Assembly (NCBI RefSeq): GCF_009674825.1
Contig: NZ_WKJH01000006.1
Location: 163,982-227,981, forward strand
Length of the DNA: 64,000 nt
Direction of reading: 5' to 3'
DNA from: Maribacter luteus
Lineage (GTDB): Bacteria > Bacteroidota > Bacteroidia > Flavobacteriales > Flavobacteriaceae
The notes under the pieces were generated by a model. That model made no database searches. It was not told the origin of the DNA and saw nothing but the letters and a program-made list of their open reading frames with translations. Below are positions 52,145-61,670 of this stretch, piece by piece. The stretch's first letter is position 1; each line of letters starts with the position of its first letter. A program made the position numbers and the translations under genes.

Positions 52145-52237
52145 TCAAGCAAGGTCAAAATTCTTTATTGGTTAGGTAAATATAAAAGGCACAAGGGGTT
52201 TAACCTTTTCTTACATGATCCATATTCATTTTTCCTG

Positions 52238-52245
52238 TAACTTTG
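52238..52245 (+). promoter_or_regulatory. -7 promoter box
   Basis: TAACTTTG matches TAnnTTTG and lies 25 bases before the start codon at 52271. A -33 TTG is not evident. Confidence 0.45.
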
Positions 52246-52270
52246 GGAAGGTAACCCAAGTTCTATTTTA

Positions 52271-53533
52271 ATGCGTAAATCTTTCTTTTTTCTTTTATTC
52301 TCCTTTTTTTCTTTAAGTATTTACGCTTCATCCATTCTTATACCTATGGATGCCGATAGCCAAGAAAATCATCTGAAGGCCTACGGAATTACTTATTGGG
52401 TACTCTCAAAACAGCAAAAAGTTCAATGGCTATTAAATTATAGGGGAGGCTCTTTCTTGCTTCCCGATGGGGAAAATATCCGTAGGGAATGTCAGATTCG
52501 TGGGGTTTCGTTTGAAATTCTTTCAGACGGGCAAGCCCAAGGAATCTTGGATGATATCAGTAGTCCTTCACAAAATCAAGAAGCGGTAATACTTGAAAAA
52601 GCACCCAAAATTGCCGTGTATTCCCCAAAGACCAATCAACCTTGGGACGATGCCGTGACCATGGTGCTTACTTATGCCGAAATTCCTTATGTAACGGTTT
52701 ATGATGAGGAAGTGTTGGGCGATAAGTTGGTTTTATACGATTGGTTGCACCTTCATCATGAGGATTTTACAGGTCAGTACGGAAAATTTTATGGGGCGTA
52801 TAGGGCAACTCCATGGTATATTAAAGGAAAGGAGGAGGCTGAAGCCTTGGCCCATAAGTTGGGCTATGAAAAGGTCTCTGAGGAAAAAAGGGATGTAGCC
52901 TTGAAAATCAGGAATTATGTTATTGGCGGTGGTTTTATGTTCGCCATGTGCTCGGCTACTGATAGTTTTGATATAGCCTTGGCCGCCGATGGGGTTGATA
53001 TTTGCGAACCTATGTTCGATAATGACCCTTCGGATGCCAATTATCAAAGTAAATTGGATTATGGAAAAACCTTTGCCTTTACTGATTTCACCTTGGAACG
53101 GAACCCTTTACGGTATGAATTTTCTTCGATAGACATGACCACTAAAAGAGGTGAAGTGCCAAAGGAGTCCGATTATTTTTCATTGATGGATTTTTCCGCT
53201 AAGTGGGATCCTGTACCTACAATGTTATGTCAGAACCATACAGCGTTGGTCAAGGGTTTCATGGGTCAGACCACTGCATTTGCCCGTAAACAGATAAAAC
53301 CAACGGTACTTATTTTGGGAGAGAATAAGATAAATGGAGAGGCACGTTACATACATGGTATAAAAGGAAAGGGGTTCTTTACCTTTTACGGCGGTCATGA
53401 TCCTGAAGATTACCAGCATAGGGTAGGGGACCCAAAAACAGAACTGGAACTGCATCCAACATCTCCTGGTTATAGGCTTATTTTGAACAATGTTCTGTTT
53501 CCAGCAGCAAAGAAAAAGAAACAAAAAACTTAG
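52271..53533 (+). CDS. Conserved exported protein, GATase-I-like, called 'asparagine synthetase B' in relatives
   Basis: The 420-residue protein has a signal peptide (MRKSFFFLLFSFFSLSIYAS), so it is exported. Flavobacterial orthologues are usually labelled asparagine synthetase B, but neither the N-terminal Cys2 glutaminase nor the SGGxDS PP-loop of that enzyme is present. The middle and C-terminal parts look like a class I amidotransferase/ThuA fold (IAVYSPKTNQPWDDAVTMVL, IGGGFMFAMCSATDSFDIAL, then FTFYGGHDPEDYQHRVGDP). Its true role is unknown; the conserved Cys of AMCSATD is a candidate active residue. It stands alone after dnaB. Confidence 0.75.
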   Translation: MRKSFFFLLFSFFSLSIYASSILIPMDADSQENHLKAYGITYWVLSKQQKVQWLLNYRGGSFLLPDGENIRRECQIRGVSFEILSDGQAQGILDDISSPSQNQEAVILEKAPKIAVYSPKTNQPWDDAVTMVLTYAEIPYVTVYDEEVLGDKLVLYDWLHLHHEDFTGQYGKFYGAYRATPWYIKGKEEAEALAHKLGYEKVSEEKRDVALKIRNYVIGGGFMFAMCSATDSFDIALAADGVDICEPMFDNDPSDANYQSKLDYGKTFAFTDFTLERNPLRYEFSSIDMTTKRGEVPKESDYFSLMDFSAKWDPVPTMLCQNHTALVKGFMGQTTAFARKQIKPTVLILGENKINGEARYIHGIKGKGFFTFYGGHDPEDYQHRVGDPKTELELHPTSPGYRLILNNVLFPAAKKKKQKT

Positions 53534-53897
53534 TGAGTTCTTCGAGGATTACCCAATTTCGGTGTCTTTTGATTCATATAAGGGCAATGTTCACAATTAA
53601 CATTCTCATAATATCATTAGCTAAGAAAAGTAATCTCTTCCTTAACCAATTCAGGGGTAGTATAACCCTTGGTTTTGAAAGTGGGCATTTCTTCCCAAAT
53701 TGAAAATAAGATAAAGACTTGGAACAGTAAGCCCAATGGCATTTTGTGTATTGGCATACTGACATGTTAATGCCTTAGGTCTTAATCAAGGCATTCATTG
53801 TTGGGTTTCGTAAGTCTTTTGCAATTTTTTTTGAATGGATATAGCTAAACCATTACCGAACCTTTGGTCCGGTAATGGTATATTTGAGCTTAATGGT
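53534..53897. other. Gene-free stretch with a terminator-like hairpin
   Basis: No gene is seen. A hairpin at 53849-53878 (ACCATTACCG pairing with CGGTAATGGT, plus an inner ACC/GGT pair) lies after the minus-strand DUF4374 gene and probably ends its transcript, though only a short T run follows on that strand. Confidence 0.5.
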
Positions 53898-55277
53898 TTA
53901 CCATGCGCCAATGAAATGGCTACCTGTAGTATTTACCAATTCGGCACCTTTGGTCACTGTGCCGGTCTCGGTATCTATAATATAAATGTTTCCATTTTGA
54001 CCTACTGGTGCTTGTGTAACATAGATTTCCGTTCCATCTACGGCATAACCTTGGTACTGGAATAATTCAAAATCCACGTCATAAGGAATGTCATTTATTT
54101 TGGTTGCTGTTTTTGTGTTTAGATCAACTAAAGCGAAAAAGCTTTCCCCTCTACCAGAGATGCCTTCTATAGAACCATCATGACGGTATGCAAGAACGGC
54201 TTTTCCATTGGCTGCAGGTCTCCATGCCAAGACATAGGCACCTGTTACCCCTAAGGCATTATCAAGGTTAAAATCATACGAATCATCATATAGATTGTCA
54301 GCTCCTATTTTTAGGATATAGGAACCTTCTGGGTCGCTTTGGTTGGCTTGGTAAACACTTCCATCGTATTTAAAAGCATTGATACTACGGTACCCATTGG
54401 TGTTCCCGTGTCCTATAGTTGAAGTAATTATGGTAGGATTCAATAAGGAAGGGTAATCCAATACAATGGTTTTAGAGCCTAAGATCTCATAATCACTTTC
54501 ACTTTCCAGGGTGGTAGGATCTATTTTGCTAACACGGGCACCAATATATAATTTGTCTCCCGCATCATTCAAAACCGGCATATCTATTCTAGAAATATAA
54601 TAACCAGCAACAGATTCTTCTTCGCTTAACGTAATTATATGCTCTTCAAAATTGTTTATTTGAGAATCTACCAGGTCTAATGTAACAACACCAATGGTTG
54701 AGTTTGTATATAGATAAGTGTCATCAGTGACATCATCTGGAGTGTCATTATTATCAACTTGATGTTCTGTAGACACATAGACAGCTGCTCCGGTTTGATC
54801 TCCGTCAAATAATTTAATCCATCTTGGGGCGGTTCCAACGTAAGGGGCAATACTTATTTCTGATCCGGTCTGAGTAAAAGTTCCCCCTCCTTCTACTGTA
54901 TATTTTGAATAATTACCTCCAGTATCGCCCGCGTAACTAATGTTGAAAATAGTATTGCCGTCTTCAGTAGCTTGAAGTCTAGCGGTTCTGTTAGATGGAG
55001 CTACAAAACCATTGTTGAATGGATCTATTTGTACTGTTGGGTCTTTAGCATCTTCACTGGTTACGGAATATATCAAAGTACCTCCGTTTCCGTCACCGGG
55101 TTCATCACCCATTTTTGCCCCTGCAATGGTTATCCATCTAGATTCTCCATTTCCCTCTTCCTCTTCTTGTTCGGGATCAGGGGTTACTGTATTGTCATCA
55201 CTACTACATGCAGCCATAAAACCAACAGCAAGTATGGTTAAGGTAAATGATCTTAAATTTAATAATGGTCGTTTCAT
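53898..55277 (-). CDS. DUF4374 lipoprotein (iron-uptake associated)
   Basis: The 459-residue lipoprotein has its lipobox ending at Cys24 (VGFMAAC), followed by SSDDNTVTPDPEQEEEEG, an acidic tail for surface display. The body is a beta-propeller-like series of strands with phrases such as SRWITIAGAKMGDEPGDGNG, GSYILKIGADNLYDDSYDFN and IYIIDTETGTVTKGAELVNT. DUF4374 proteins are encoded next to siderophore-type TonB receptors, as here: the receptor gene ends 20 bases upstream. A role in binding or delivering the iron ligand at the surface is an inference from this pairing. Confidence 0.85.
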   Translation of the reverse strand: MKRPLLNLRSFTLTILAVGFMAACSSDDNTVTPDPEQEEEEGNGESRWITIAGAKMGDEPGDGNGGTLIYSVTSEDAKDPTVQIDPFNNGFVAPSNRTARLQATEDGNTIFNISYAGDTGGNYSKYTVEGGGTFTQTGSEISIAPYVGTAPRWIKLFDGDQTGAAVYVSTEHQVDNNDTPDDVTDDTYLYTNSTIGVVTLDLVDSQINNFEEHIITLSEEESVAGYYISRIDMPVLNDAGDKLYIGARVSKIDPTTLESESDYEILGSKTIVLDYPSLLNPTIITSTIGHGNTNGYRSINAFKYDGSVYQANQSDPEGSYILKIGADNLYDDSYDFNLDNALGVTGAYVLAWRPAANGKAVLAYRHDGSIEGISGRGESFFALVDLNTKTATKINDIPYDVDFELFQYQGYAVDGTEIYVTQAPVGQNGNIYIIDTETGTVTKGAELVNTTGSHFIGAW

Positions 55278-55297
55278 ATTAGATTCTATTTAGATAA

Positions 55298-57712
55298 TTA
55301 AAAATTGTTGATCGTATAATTCAGTTTAAAATAAAAAGCTCTTCCAGGTTTTTGTACCGATAGGTTGTCGTATATATCCTGATCAAAAATATTTTTGATG
55401 TCAAAGCTGAACACAAAATTCTTTTTTGGGAATGTATAGCTTAGACCAAAATCATGGGATATCTGTTGGGGAATTAGAAATTCATCTTCCCCTGTAGTGT
55501 TCGTTCCTGCTGCGAACTTAAATGCAAATTCATCGGTATAATAGATGTTATAGAATAGGTTGATTAATGATTTTGATTGAATAAAGTTGTTTATGGTGTA
55601 CCTTAAACCCGCGTTCATGGTAGATAAGGGTACGTTGGGTACGTTGGTTTCAACACCTGAATTTACGGTGGTTAAATCCATATGGGTTATATTAAAGTTG
55701 AAGCCGAGGATATTGTTGTACGTATACTTGAGCTCAGCTTCAATCCCTTTGGATTCTGCGGTATTCTCTAAATTGGTGTATTGTACAAATTCGTCACTTT
55801 CCCTTAATCCATCTGCATTTGCGGGCAACCCGATTCTATTTTCAATATTTCGGGCAAAGAAGTTAGCTGCTAGTGTTATTCCGTGCTTTTTTAAATTGAA
55901 TTCCCCTAGTCGAAAACCAATATTTAGATTATTGCTAGTTTCTGGTTGAATGGTAAGGTTCGGAAGTAGATTGTCACCGGCATCTCCAAAAACTTCATTT
56001 TCGCTTGGTAAACGAATGGCTTTTTCTGCAGATGTCAATAGAGTGACACTAGGGCTAATAATATATGAAGCCGCAAAACCATACCCAGTATAATCCACAT
56101 TACTTTCGTAAACTTCATCTATTACTTCGGTATTATCGTCATTAAATACCGGTTGTGTGTTTTTGACCTTTTGTTGGTAATATTTAACAAAGGCATTTGT
56201 TTTAAATTTTTCTTTAAAGGCCTTTAGCTCATAGCTTAAGGAAGAAATGTTTTTGTATAAATCACTTGTTTGTTGAAAGGTATTCTCAAGTAATGAAATC
56301 ATTTCGTCGCTATCTTCCCGATCTACCCCACTATATACATGATTAAGTAATACTTTGTGATTGTTGTTGATGGTATAGGATAAACCGGAGCGTACAGAGG
56401 AAACTTTTCTTTCGATTTTTGCCAAAGTAGGTCCGTTTTCATTTTGAGAATCCCATATATAGTCAATATATTCACCGTCAAAGCCTACTAATCTTTCGCC
56501 GGTCCAACTATAGGCTTGGGCAACGGTATCGTTGATTTTGCGGTTTCGTTTGCCATATACACCGTTGATATTTAGGTCTAGCCCTTTTGTAAAGAGGTTT
56601 TTTTTCTGATAGGTTAAATTACCAAGAAGAGCATCCGATTCTAAAAAACGTCCTTTATAAGGTAATTTAGTGACAAAGGTTCCGTGTTGTACCTCATTAT
56701 ATTCATCAGAGGCAGTAACACCTATTAATAATTGTTCGGCCCACTTAACATTGGTAAAACCAATTTGGGCCATGCCTCCTGTAGAACGGTAGGCATCATT
56801 GAACCTTCTGGCGACTATGGGGGTTTCTACTCCGTTTGGAGCAATATCCACAATGGTTTTACCGGATATTTTGTAGTCGTTATCTGAATAATTGTGAAAT
56901 ACGGAAGACTTAACGGTAAATCCGGATTTTTGTAATCTATAAGCGCCGTTCAAATTAGTTTGTAAGGTATTGAAAGAACCATAAGAAACAGAAGCGTTCA
57001 AGTTGTTCTTTGTGCTTTTATGTAAAACAATATTTATGGCTCCGCCCACAGCATCACTAGATAAATGCCCCGGAACCACTCCTTTATATACTTCAATATT
57101 TTTGATCATGGAAGGGGGTATACTGTTTAAGCTAAAGGAAGAACCATATACGGAAATGGGAATCCCATCAATAAAAATACTTACCGATCTACCGGATAGG
57201 CCGTTTAAGCTATACTGGGCGTTAGAGCCTAAACCTCCATTTTGACGGATTTTTACCCCGACCGTGGTGTTTAGCAATTCATTTGTTTGGATATTGCGTA
57301 GGCCTGCTTCCTCTGTTTTGAGGGCATTTACAGCAAAACCTGCGGTTTCCTTCTCGGTTTCCAAGGTTTTGCCATTTACTGTAACCCCCTCTAAATGTTC
57401 GGTGTTTTCCGAAAGTACAAAGTCCATATGTAGCTTCTTCTCCTTATCTCCAATAACTATTTTTTTAGAAATTGGCCTAAAGCCTATATAGGATACACCT
57501 ACCGTATATGGGCCATTTGGGATGTTTTGTATTTCGTATTGCCCGCTCTCATCGGTTTGTACGCCTATGGATGTGCCTTTAAGAAGAACTGTCGCCCAAG
57601 GTAAGGGCTGACCGTGACTACCAAATACCTTTCCTGAAATGGAGGACTTTTGTGAATGTCCGATTGCGGTAAACGTTAGGATCAAAAAAGTTATAAAAAA
57701 TGTTCTGCCCAT
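55298..57712 (-). CDS. TonB-dependent receptor, siderophore type
   Basis: The 804-residue receptor has a signal peptide (ending IGHSQ) and a carboxypeptidase-like regulatory domain (SISGKVFGSHGQPLPWATVL to VSYIGFRP). The plug follows (GLRNIQTNELLNTTVGVKIR, then GLSGRSVSIFIDGIPISVYG and IEVYKGVVPGHLSSDAVGGA). The 22-strand barrel ends in FYFKLNYTINNF. It imports a ligand with energy from TonB. The DUF4374 partner and the AraC regulator upstream point to a ferric siderophore or similar metal chelate. Confidence 0.93.
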   Translation of the reverse strand: MGRTFFITFLILTFTAIGHSQKSSISGKVFGSHGQPLPWATVLLKGTSIGVQTDESGQYEIQNIPNGPYTVGVSYIGFRPISKKIVIGDKEKKLHMDFVLSENTEHLEGVTVNGKTLETEKETAGFAVNALKTEEAGLRNIQTNELLNTTVGVKIRQNGGLGSNAQYSLNGLSGRSVSIFIDGIPISVYGSSFSLNSIPPSMIKNIEVYKGVVPGHLSSDAVGGAINIVLHKSTKNNLNASVSYGSFNTLQTNLNGAYRLQKSGFTVKSSVFHNYSDNDYKISGKTIVDIAPNGVETPIVARRFNDAYRSTGGMAQIGFTNVKWAEQLLIGVTASDEYNEVQHGTFVTKLPYKGRFLESDALLGNLTYQKKNLFTKGLDLNINGVYGKRNRKINDTVAQAYSWTGERLVGFDGEYIDYIWDSQNENGPTLAKIERKVSSVRSGLSYTINNNHKVLLNHVYSGVDREDSDEMISLLENTFQQTSDLYKNISSLSYELKAFKEKFKTNAFVKYYQQKVKNTQPVFNDDNTEVIDEVYESNVDYTGYGFAASYIISPSVTLLTSAEKAIRLPSENEVFGDAGDNLLPNLTIQPETSNNLNIGFRLGEFNLKKHGITLAANFFARNIENRIGLPANADGLRESDEFVQYTNLENTAESKGIEAELKYTYNNILGFNFNITHMDLTTVNSGVETNVPNVPLSTMNAGLRYTINNFIQSKSLINLFYNIYYTDEFAFKFAAGTNTTGEDEFLIPQQISHDFGLSYTFPKKNFVFSFDIKNIFDQDIYDNLSVQKPGRAFYFKLNYTINNF

Positions 57713-57834
57713 TATTGAATTATAATAACTATATTTATTTAGATTAAATCTTAATAGTGTTATATTGCAAAACTAAAATAGGTTTTCAAGAGGGGGTAAC
57801 GCAAAAGGAAATTTTAATTACGTAAAAGGAAGTA

Positions 57835-58827
57835 ATGGAGCTAAGATTGATAAAGGAGGGAGATAAACAATATCTGCATAAAAATATCAAAGGGGAGAAG
57901 TTGTTCAGAAATGTACATATTCGTAATTCCGTTAGATTCGAAACGATTGAAATTGATTTAAAGGAAGGTGAGGCCACCGTTAATGGGCCGGCTTTTTCCA
58001 ATAAGGTTAGGCCCGATGGGAAAAACCTTGAAATGTGTGTTTCAAGTAATTGTCCCGTATTGAAACTTCATTTTTCTCTACAAGGAGGGTATCGTCATGA
58101 ACCGTTGAATAACGAGGGTCTTTCAATTCATATTCCGGAGAGTCATTGCAATATGTATTACGTGCCGAGTTTGAAAGGAAAGGATGTATTTTCAGATGAA
58201 AAAACAAAAATCTTTGAGATATATGTGGCGCATGACTCAATTGACCACCTGTTATACGGTGAATTTAAAGAAAGGATTTCAGAATTACATGATGCCATAG
58301 ACCAATTAAAAACTTATGTATTATGGGAAAAAAGTAAGCCTATATCCGCTAATATCTTGAGCAAGATAAATGAGATTATAAAATGCCCTTATACAAATAA
58401 AGTTAGAAAATGTTATTTGGAAAGCAAACTGACTGCCTTGTTAATAGATTTTTTGTTAGGTAAGAACCCTTCCAAGGCAATGGAAAGTGAGTTGGATATT
58501 CCGAAAGCTGACTATCAGGCCTTGGAAAAGGTCGAGGTATTCATTACAAAAAATTTAAAGAAACCACTCAACATTTTGGATTTGGCCAAAATTGCAGGAT
58601 TCAATGCTACCAAACTCAAAAGGGATTTTAAAAAGGTTTATGGGATGCCTGTCTTCAAATATATTACGACCCTTCGAATGGAAGCGGCAAAAAAAATGAT
58701 TGTTGAAGAAGAGCTTCCCATAGCGCATGCGGCATACGAAGTCGGGTATGCCAATCCCCAACATTTTACAGCAGCGTTTAAAAGAACCATGGGCTATTTG
58801 CCCAGTGCCCTTAAGCGAGGGAATTAA
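57835..58827 (+). CDS. AraC-family regulator, PchR-like
   Basis: The 330-residue protein has an N-terminal ligand-sensing part with short beta strands (residues 1-150) and a C-terminal AraC DNA-binding domain with two helix-turn-helix units: LNILDLAKIAGFNATKLKRD and AHAAYEVGYANPQHFTAAFK, ending RTMGYLPSALKRG. Regulators of this type beside TonB receptors, such as Pseudomonas PchR, switch on uptake when the siderophore is present. It is divergent from the receptor gene with 122 bases between. Confidence 0.9.
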   Translation: MELRLIKEGDKQYLHKNIKGEKLFRNVHIRNSVRFETIEIDLKEGEATVNGPAFSNKVRPDGKNLEMCVSSNCPVLKLHFSLQGGYRHEPLNNEGLSIHIPESHCNMYYVPSLKGKDVFSDEKTKIFEIYVAHDSIDHLLYGEFKERISELHDAIDQLKTYVLWEKSKPISANILSKINEIIKCPYTNKVRKCYLESKLTALLIDFLLGKNPSKAMESELDIPKADYQALEKVEVFITKNLKKPLNILDLAKIAGFNATKLKRDFKKVYGMPVFKYITTLRMEAAKKMIVEEELPIAHAAYEVGYANPQHFTAAFKRTMGYLPSALKRGN

Positions 58828-58903
58828 ATGAAGTGGTCCTTATATCTTATTGCACCCATGAATTATTAAGAGAGGCTTGTATCGAATACTACTAGGTGCT
58901 GAT

Positions 58904-59707
58904 TTATTGAGTATCCGTTATAAGTTTTTCCAAGATTTGTTCAACCCCTAAATCGTCATTACTCGATGTGGCATAATTGGCCACTTCTTTTACGTTGGGA
59001 TGTGCATTTTTCATGGCAAAACTAAAATGTGCATTCTGTAGCATTTCCAGGTCATTATTGTAATCTCCAAAAACCATCGTTTCCATAGGGGAAATATTAT
59101 AAAGTTGTTGAAGTTTCTGAAGCGCAAAACCCTTATTTGCTTCTGGACTGGAAATATCTACCCAGTTGGGACCGGAAACCTTGACCTTTAGATCACCTTC
59201 TAAGTGTTGTACTGCGGGGTATATGTATTGTTCGGAACTCTCGGAATGGTAGATGGCGATTTTCATGATTTCCGCATCTACTTCAGAAAGGTCCTCGACA
59301 ATTTCATAAGCGGAATAATATTGTTTTAGAAAATCTACAAAAGACTCCGATTCACCTGTAAGATAAGCTTTCTGCTTACCGCAAAGAACTGAATTGATAT
59401 TTTCTATGGTCTTAAGCACTCCTAAAATATCATGCCGTTGTGCAATGGGTAGTAATGTGGCGAGTAATTCTTCCTCTTTACGCCTTACATATGCCCCATT
59501 TTCCGATACAACGATAATATCGTCTTTGATGGTCTGCAACTTTCCTACAATACTGTTGTATTGTCGGCCACTGGCGGCTACAAATAGGATATCTCGTTTT
59601 TTCAGTTCATCGAACAATTCAAAAAAGCGATTACTTACTTCGTGATTGGAATTCAGTAGGGTGCCATCCATATCGGTGACCACCATTTTTATTTGTGATA
59701 GATCCAT
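58904..59707 (-). CDS. Cof-type HAD-IIB phosphatase
   Basis: The 267-residue protein has the HAD motifs: DMDGTLLNS with nucleophile Asp12 and general acid Asp14, motif II FVAASGRQYNSI, the Lys in the NKGFALQKL segment, and motif IV VFGDYNNDLEMLQ. The cap is of type IIB (Cof). Such enzymes dephosphorylate sugar phosphates, FMN or pyridoxal phosphate; the substrate cannot be assigned. A minus-strand -7 box TACCTTTG (59725-59732) lies 18 bases upstream. Confidence 0.92.
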   Translation of the reverse strand: MDLSQIKMVVTDMDGTLLNSNHEVSNRFFELFDELKKRDILFVAASGRQYNSIVGKLQTIKDDIIVVSENGAYVRRKEEELLATLLPIAQRHDILGVLKTIENINSVLCGKQKAYLTGESESFVDFLKQYYSAYEIVEDLSEVDAEIMKIAIYHSESSEQYIYPAVQHLEGDLKVKVSGPNWVDISSPEANKGFALQKLQQLYNISPMETMVFGDYNNDLEMLQNAHFSFAMKNAHPNVKEVANYATSSNDDLGVEQILEKLITDTQ

Positions 59708-59807
59708 TTGGTTTTTATAAGCAGCAAAGGTATTTCTTAAGGTTAAATAATAAGAATATAATGTATAAAGTTTATATTAACATCTTAATTATTTTTTCGG
59801 TGAAGTC

Positions 59808-60230
59808 ATGAAATGCTATCAAAAAGAAATACGATTAAGGCCTTATGAAAGGGGGTATCATATAATTACTGGCGATATTTTGCAAAATATGACAGAGGTC
59901 AAGCACATTCAACAAGGAATGTTGCAAGTGTTTATTAAACATACTTCGGCAAGTTTAACCATTAATGAAAATGCAGATCCATCGGTAAGGGAAGATTTTG
60001 AAAGTCATATGAATGTGGTGGTACCGGAAAATGCACCCTATTATATACATACGTATGAGGGTTCGGATGATATGCCTGCCCATATTAAATCTTCTTTATT
60101 GGGTGCTTCAGTACAGATTCCGATTACAAAGGGTAGCTTGAACTTAGGTATTTGGCAGGGCATCTATTTGTGTGAACATAGGAATAATGCCTCTGGTAGA
60201 AATTTGGTTATTACCGCTTTTGGAATTTAG
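59808..60230 (+). CDS. YjbQ-family protein (UPF0047)
   Basis: The 140-residue protein is the YjbQ/UPF0047 fold: IRLRPYERGYHIITGDILQN, the conserved VFIKHTSASLTINENADPSV with His/Glu residues, YIHTYEGSDDMPAHIKSSLL and GIYLCEHRNNASGRNLVITA. E. coli YjbQ has weak thiamine-phosphate synthase activity, and relatives are named 'secondary thiamine-phosphate synthase enzyme'; the real role is not known. It is convergent with rplT, and a shared terminator follows. Confidence 0.93.
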   Translation: MKCYQKEIRLRPYERGYHIITGDILQNMTEVKHIQQGMLQVFIKHTSASLTINENADPSVREDFESHMNVVVPENAPYYIHTYEGSDDMPAHIKSSLLGASVQIPITKGSLNLGIWQGIYLCEHRNNASGRNLVITAFGI

Positions 60231-60300
60231 GATACGTATATCAATGCAAGCTTTTGATAAACCGATTATTCCCTTCGTTGGTTGCGCCCTAAAGGGTATA

Positions 60301-60332
60301 AAAAAATCCGACTCGTTAAAGTCGGATTTTTT
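60301..60332. terminator. Bidirectional terminator between yjbQ-like gene and rplT
   Basis: A 13-bp perfect stem (AAAAAATCCGACT and its complement) with a 6-base loop has A and T runs on its two sides. It ends the thrS-infC-rpmI-rplT transcript on the minus strand and the YjbQ-family gene on the plus strand. Confidence 0.9.
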
Positions 60333-60355
60333 AAAGTGAGATATAATGTTCTTAT

Positions 60356-60700
60356 TTATTTTACTTTCTCTACAATGGCCTTGAAGGCATCTGGGTGGTT
60401 CATGGCCAAATCGGCTAATACCTTACGGTTTAACTCAATGTTATTGGCTTTTACTTTACCCATGAATTGTGAGTAAGACATTCCGTGCATTCTCGCACCT
60501 GCATTAATACGGGTAATCCATAGGGCACGGAAAGTTCTTTTCTTGTTTCTACGGTCTCTATAAGCATATAACATTGCTTTTTCAACCGCGTTTTTGGCTA
60601 CTGTCCAAACGTTTTTACGTCTTCCAAAGTAACCTTTGGCTTGCTTCATCACTTTTTTTCTTCGTGCTCTTGAAGCTACTGCATTTACTGATCTTGGCAT
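60356..60700 (-). CDS. rplT: 50S ribosomal protein L20
   Basis: The 114-residue protein is typical L20: [60 protein letters not shown] and [20 protein letters not shown]. It binds 23S rRNA early in 50S assembly. It is the last gene of the thrS-infC-rpmI-rplT operon, 93 bases after rpmI. Confidence 0.97.
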   Translation of the reverse strand: MPRSVNAVASRARRKKVMKQAKGYFGRRKNVWTVAKNAVEKAMLYAYRDRRNKKRTFRALWITRINAGARMHGMSYSQFMGKVKANNIELNRKVLADLAMNHPDAFKAIVEKVK

Positions 60701-60793
60701 AATTTTAATTGTTTTTGTAGTAGGCGTCCTGTATGTATATCAGAATCTTTTATTGCCTATCTCCAGGGTTAATGATAATTACCGAAAGAAGAA

Positions 60794-60991
60794 TTACTTT
60801 AAGCGTAATTGTTCTTTAATACTGTTTACGTCATGGTCATGTACCAATGCGGAATGAGTTAACGCAAGTTTACGCTTTTTCGATTTCTTTGTAAGAATGT
60901 GGCTCTTAAAAGCGTGTTTTCTTTTGATTTTACCGGAACCAGTAAGCTTGAATCGCTTTTTGGCACTGGATTTTGTTTTTTGTTTAGGCAT
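60794..60991 (-). CDS. rpmI: 50S ribosomal protein L35
   Basis: The 65-residue protein is typical L35: [20 protein letters not shown], then [20 protein letters not shown] and KRKLALT. It lies between infC and rplT, the standard order. Confidence 0.96.
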   Translation of the reverse strand: MPKQKTKSSAKKRFKLTGSGKIKRKHAFKSHILTKKSKKRKLALTHSALVHDHDVNSIKEQLRLK

Positions 60992-61030
60992 TTTTTCCTA
61001 TTTATATTAATCTCACTTGTTTATGCTGAA

Positions 61031-61050
61031 CAAGCCCCTATAAGGGCTTG
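61031..61050 (-). promoter_or_regulatory. Hairpin between infC and rpmI
   Basis: CAAGCCC and GGGCTTG form a 7-bp stem around a 6-base loop. The mRNA of this operon is regulated by L20 binding in several bacteria, and this hairpin may be part of such a leader or a processing site; there is no T run after it on the minus strand. Confidence 0.4.
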
Positions 61051-61085
61051 AATCAGTATCCTTTTGAAAAACCCCAAAGGGTTGT

Positions 61086-61640
61086 TTATTTTTTTGTTTT
61101 AGGGGCGATGAACATGGTCATCCGCTTTCCTTCTAATTTAGGCATTTGTTCAACCTTGCCCAATTCCTCCAATTCTGAAGCAAGGCGTAATAACAAAATT
61201 TCACCTTGGTCCTTATATACTATCGATCGTCCCTTGAAGAATACATATGCTTTCAATTTAGCTCCGTCTTTTAGGAACTTTTCGGCATGTTTCTTTTTGA
61301 ACTCGTAATCGTGGTCATCGGTATTCGGACCGAACCGAATTTCTTTGACCACTACCTTTGAAGCTTTCGCTTTCATCACTTTCTCCCGTTTCTTTTGCTC
61401 GTAGAGAAATTTCTTGTAATCTATGATTTTACAAACAGGTGGGTCTGCCTTGGGTGAAATTTCCACCAAGTCCAAACCTAATTCTTCTGCTTTTGCCATT
61501 GCCTGGGGCAACGTGTAAACACCCACTTCAATATTGTCACCCACCAATCTAACGTTGGGTGAAATGATTCTTTCATTGATCTTGTGAGGGTTTTTGTTTT
61601 CCCTCCTAGGTTGGGGCCTAAATCTTTTTCGTATTGCTAT
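61086..61640 (-). CDS. infC: Translation initiation factor IF-3, AUA start
   Basis: The conserved N-terminus reaches well upstream of the first ATG (61547). The frame reads [20 protein letters not shown], then [19 protein letters not shown], back to an ATA codon at 61638-61640, with a stop shortly before it and no ATG, GTG or TTG in between that keeps the conserved part. So the start is taken to be ATA, giving 184 residues. IF-3 genes are known for rare starts such as AUU, which let IF-3 limit its own synthesis. The two IF-3 domains are visible ([40 protein letters not shown]). Confidence 0.92.
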   Translation of the reverse strand: MAIRKRFRPQPRRENKNPHKINERIISPNVRLVGDNIEVGVYTLPQAMAKAEELGLDLVEISPKADPPVCKIIDYKKFLYEQKKREKVMKAKASKVVVKEIRFGPNTDDHDYEFKKKHAEKFLKDGAKLKAYVFFKGRSIVYKDQGEILLLRLASELEELGKVEQMPKLEGKRMTMFIAPKTKK

Positions 61641-61670
61641 GACTAAGTAATTTTAATTAAACTTCAATTT

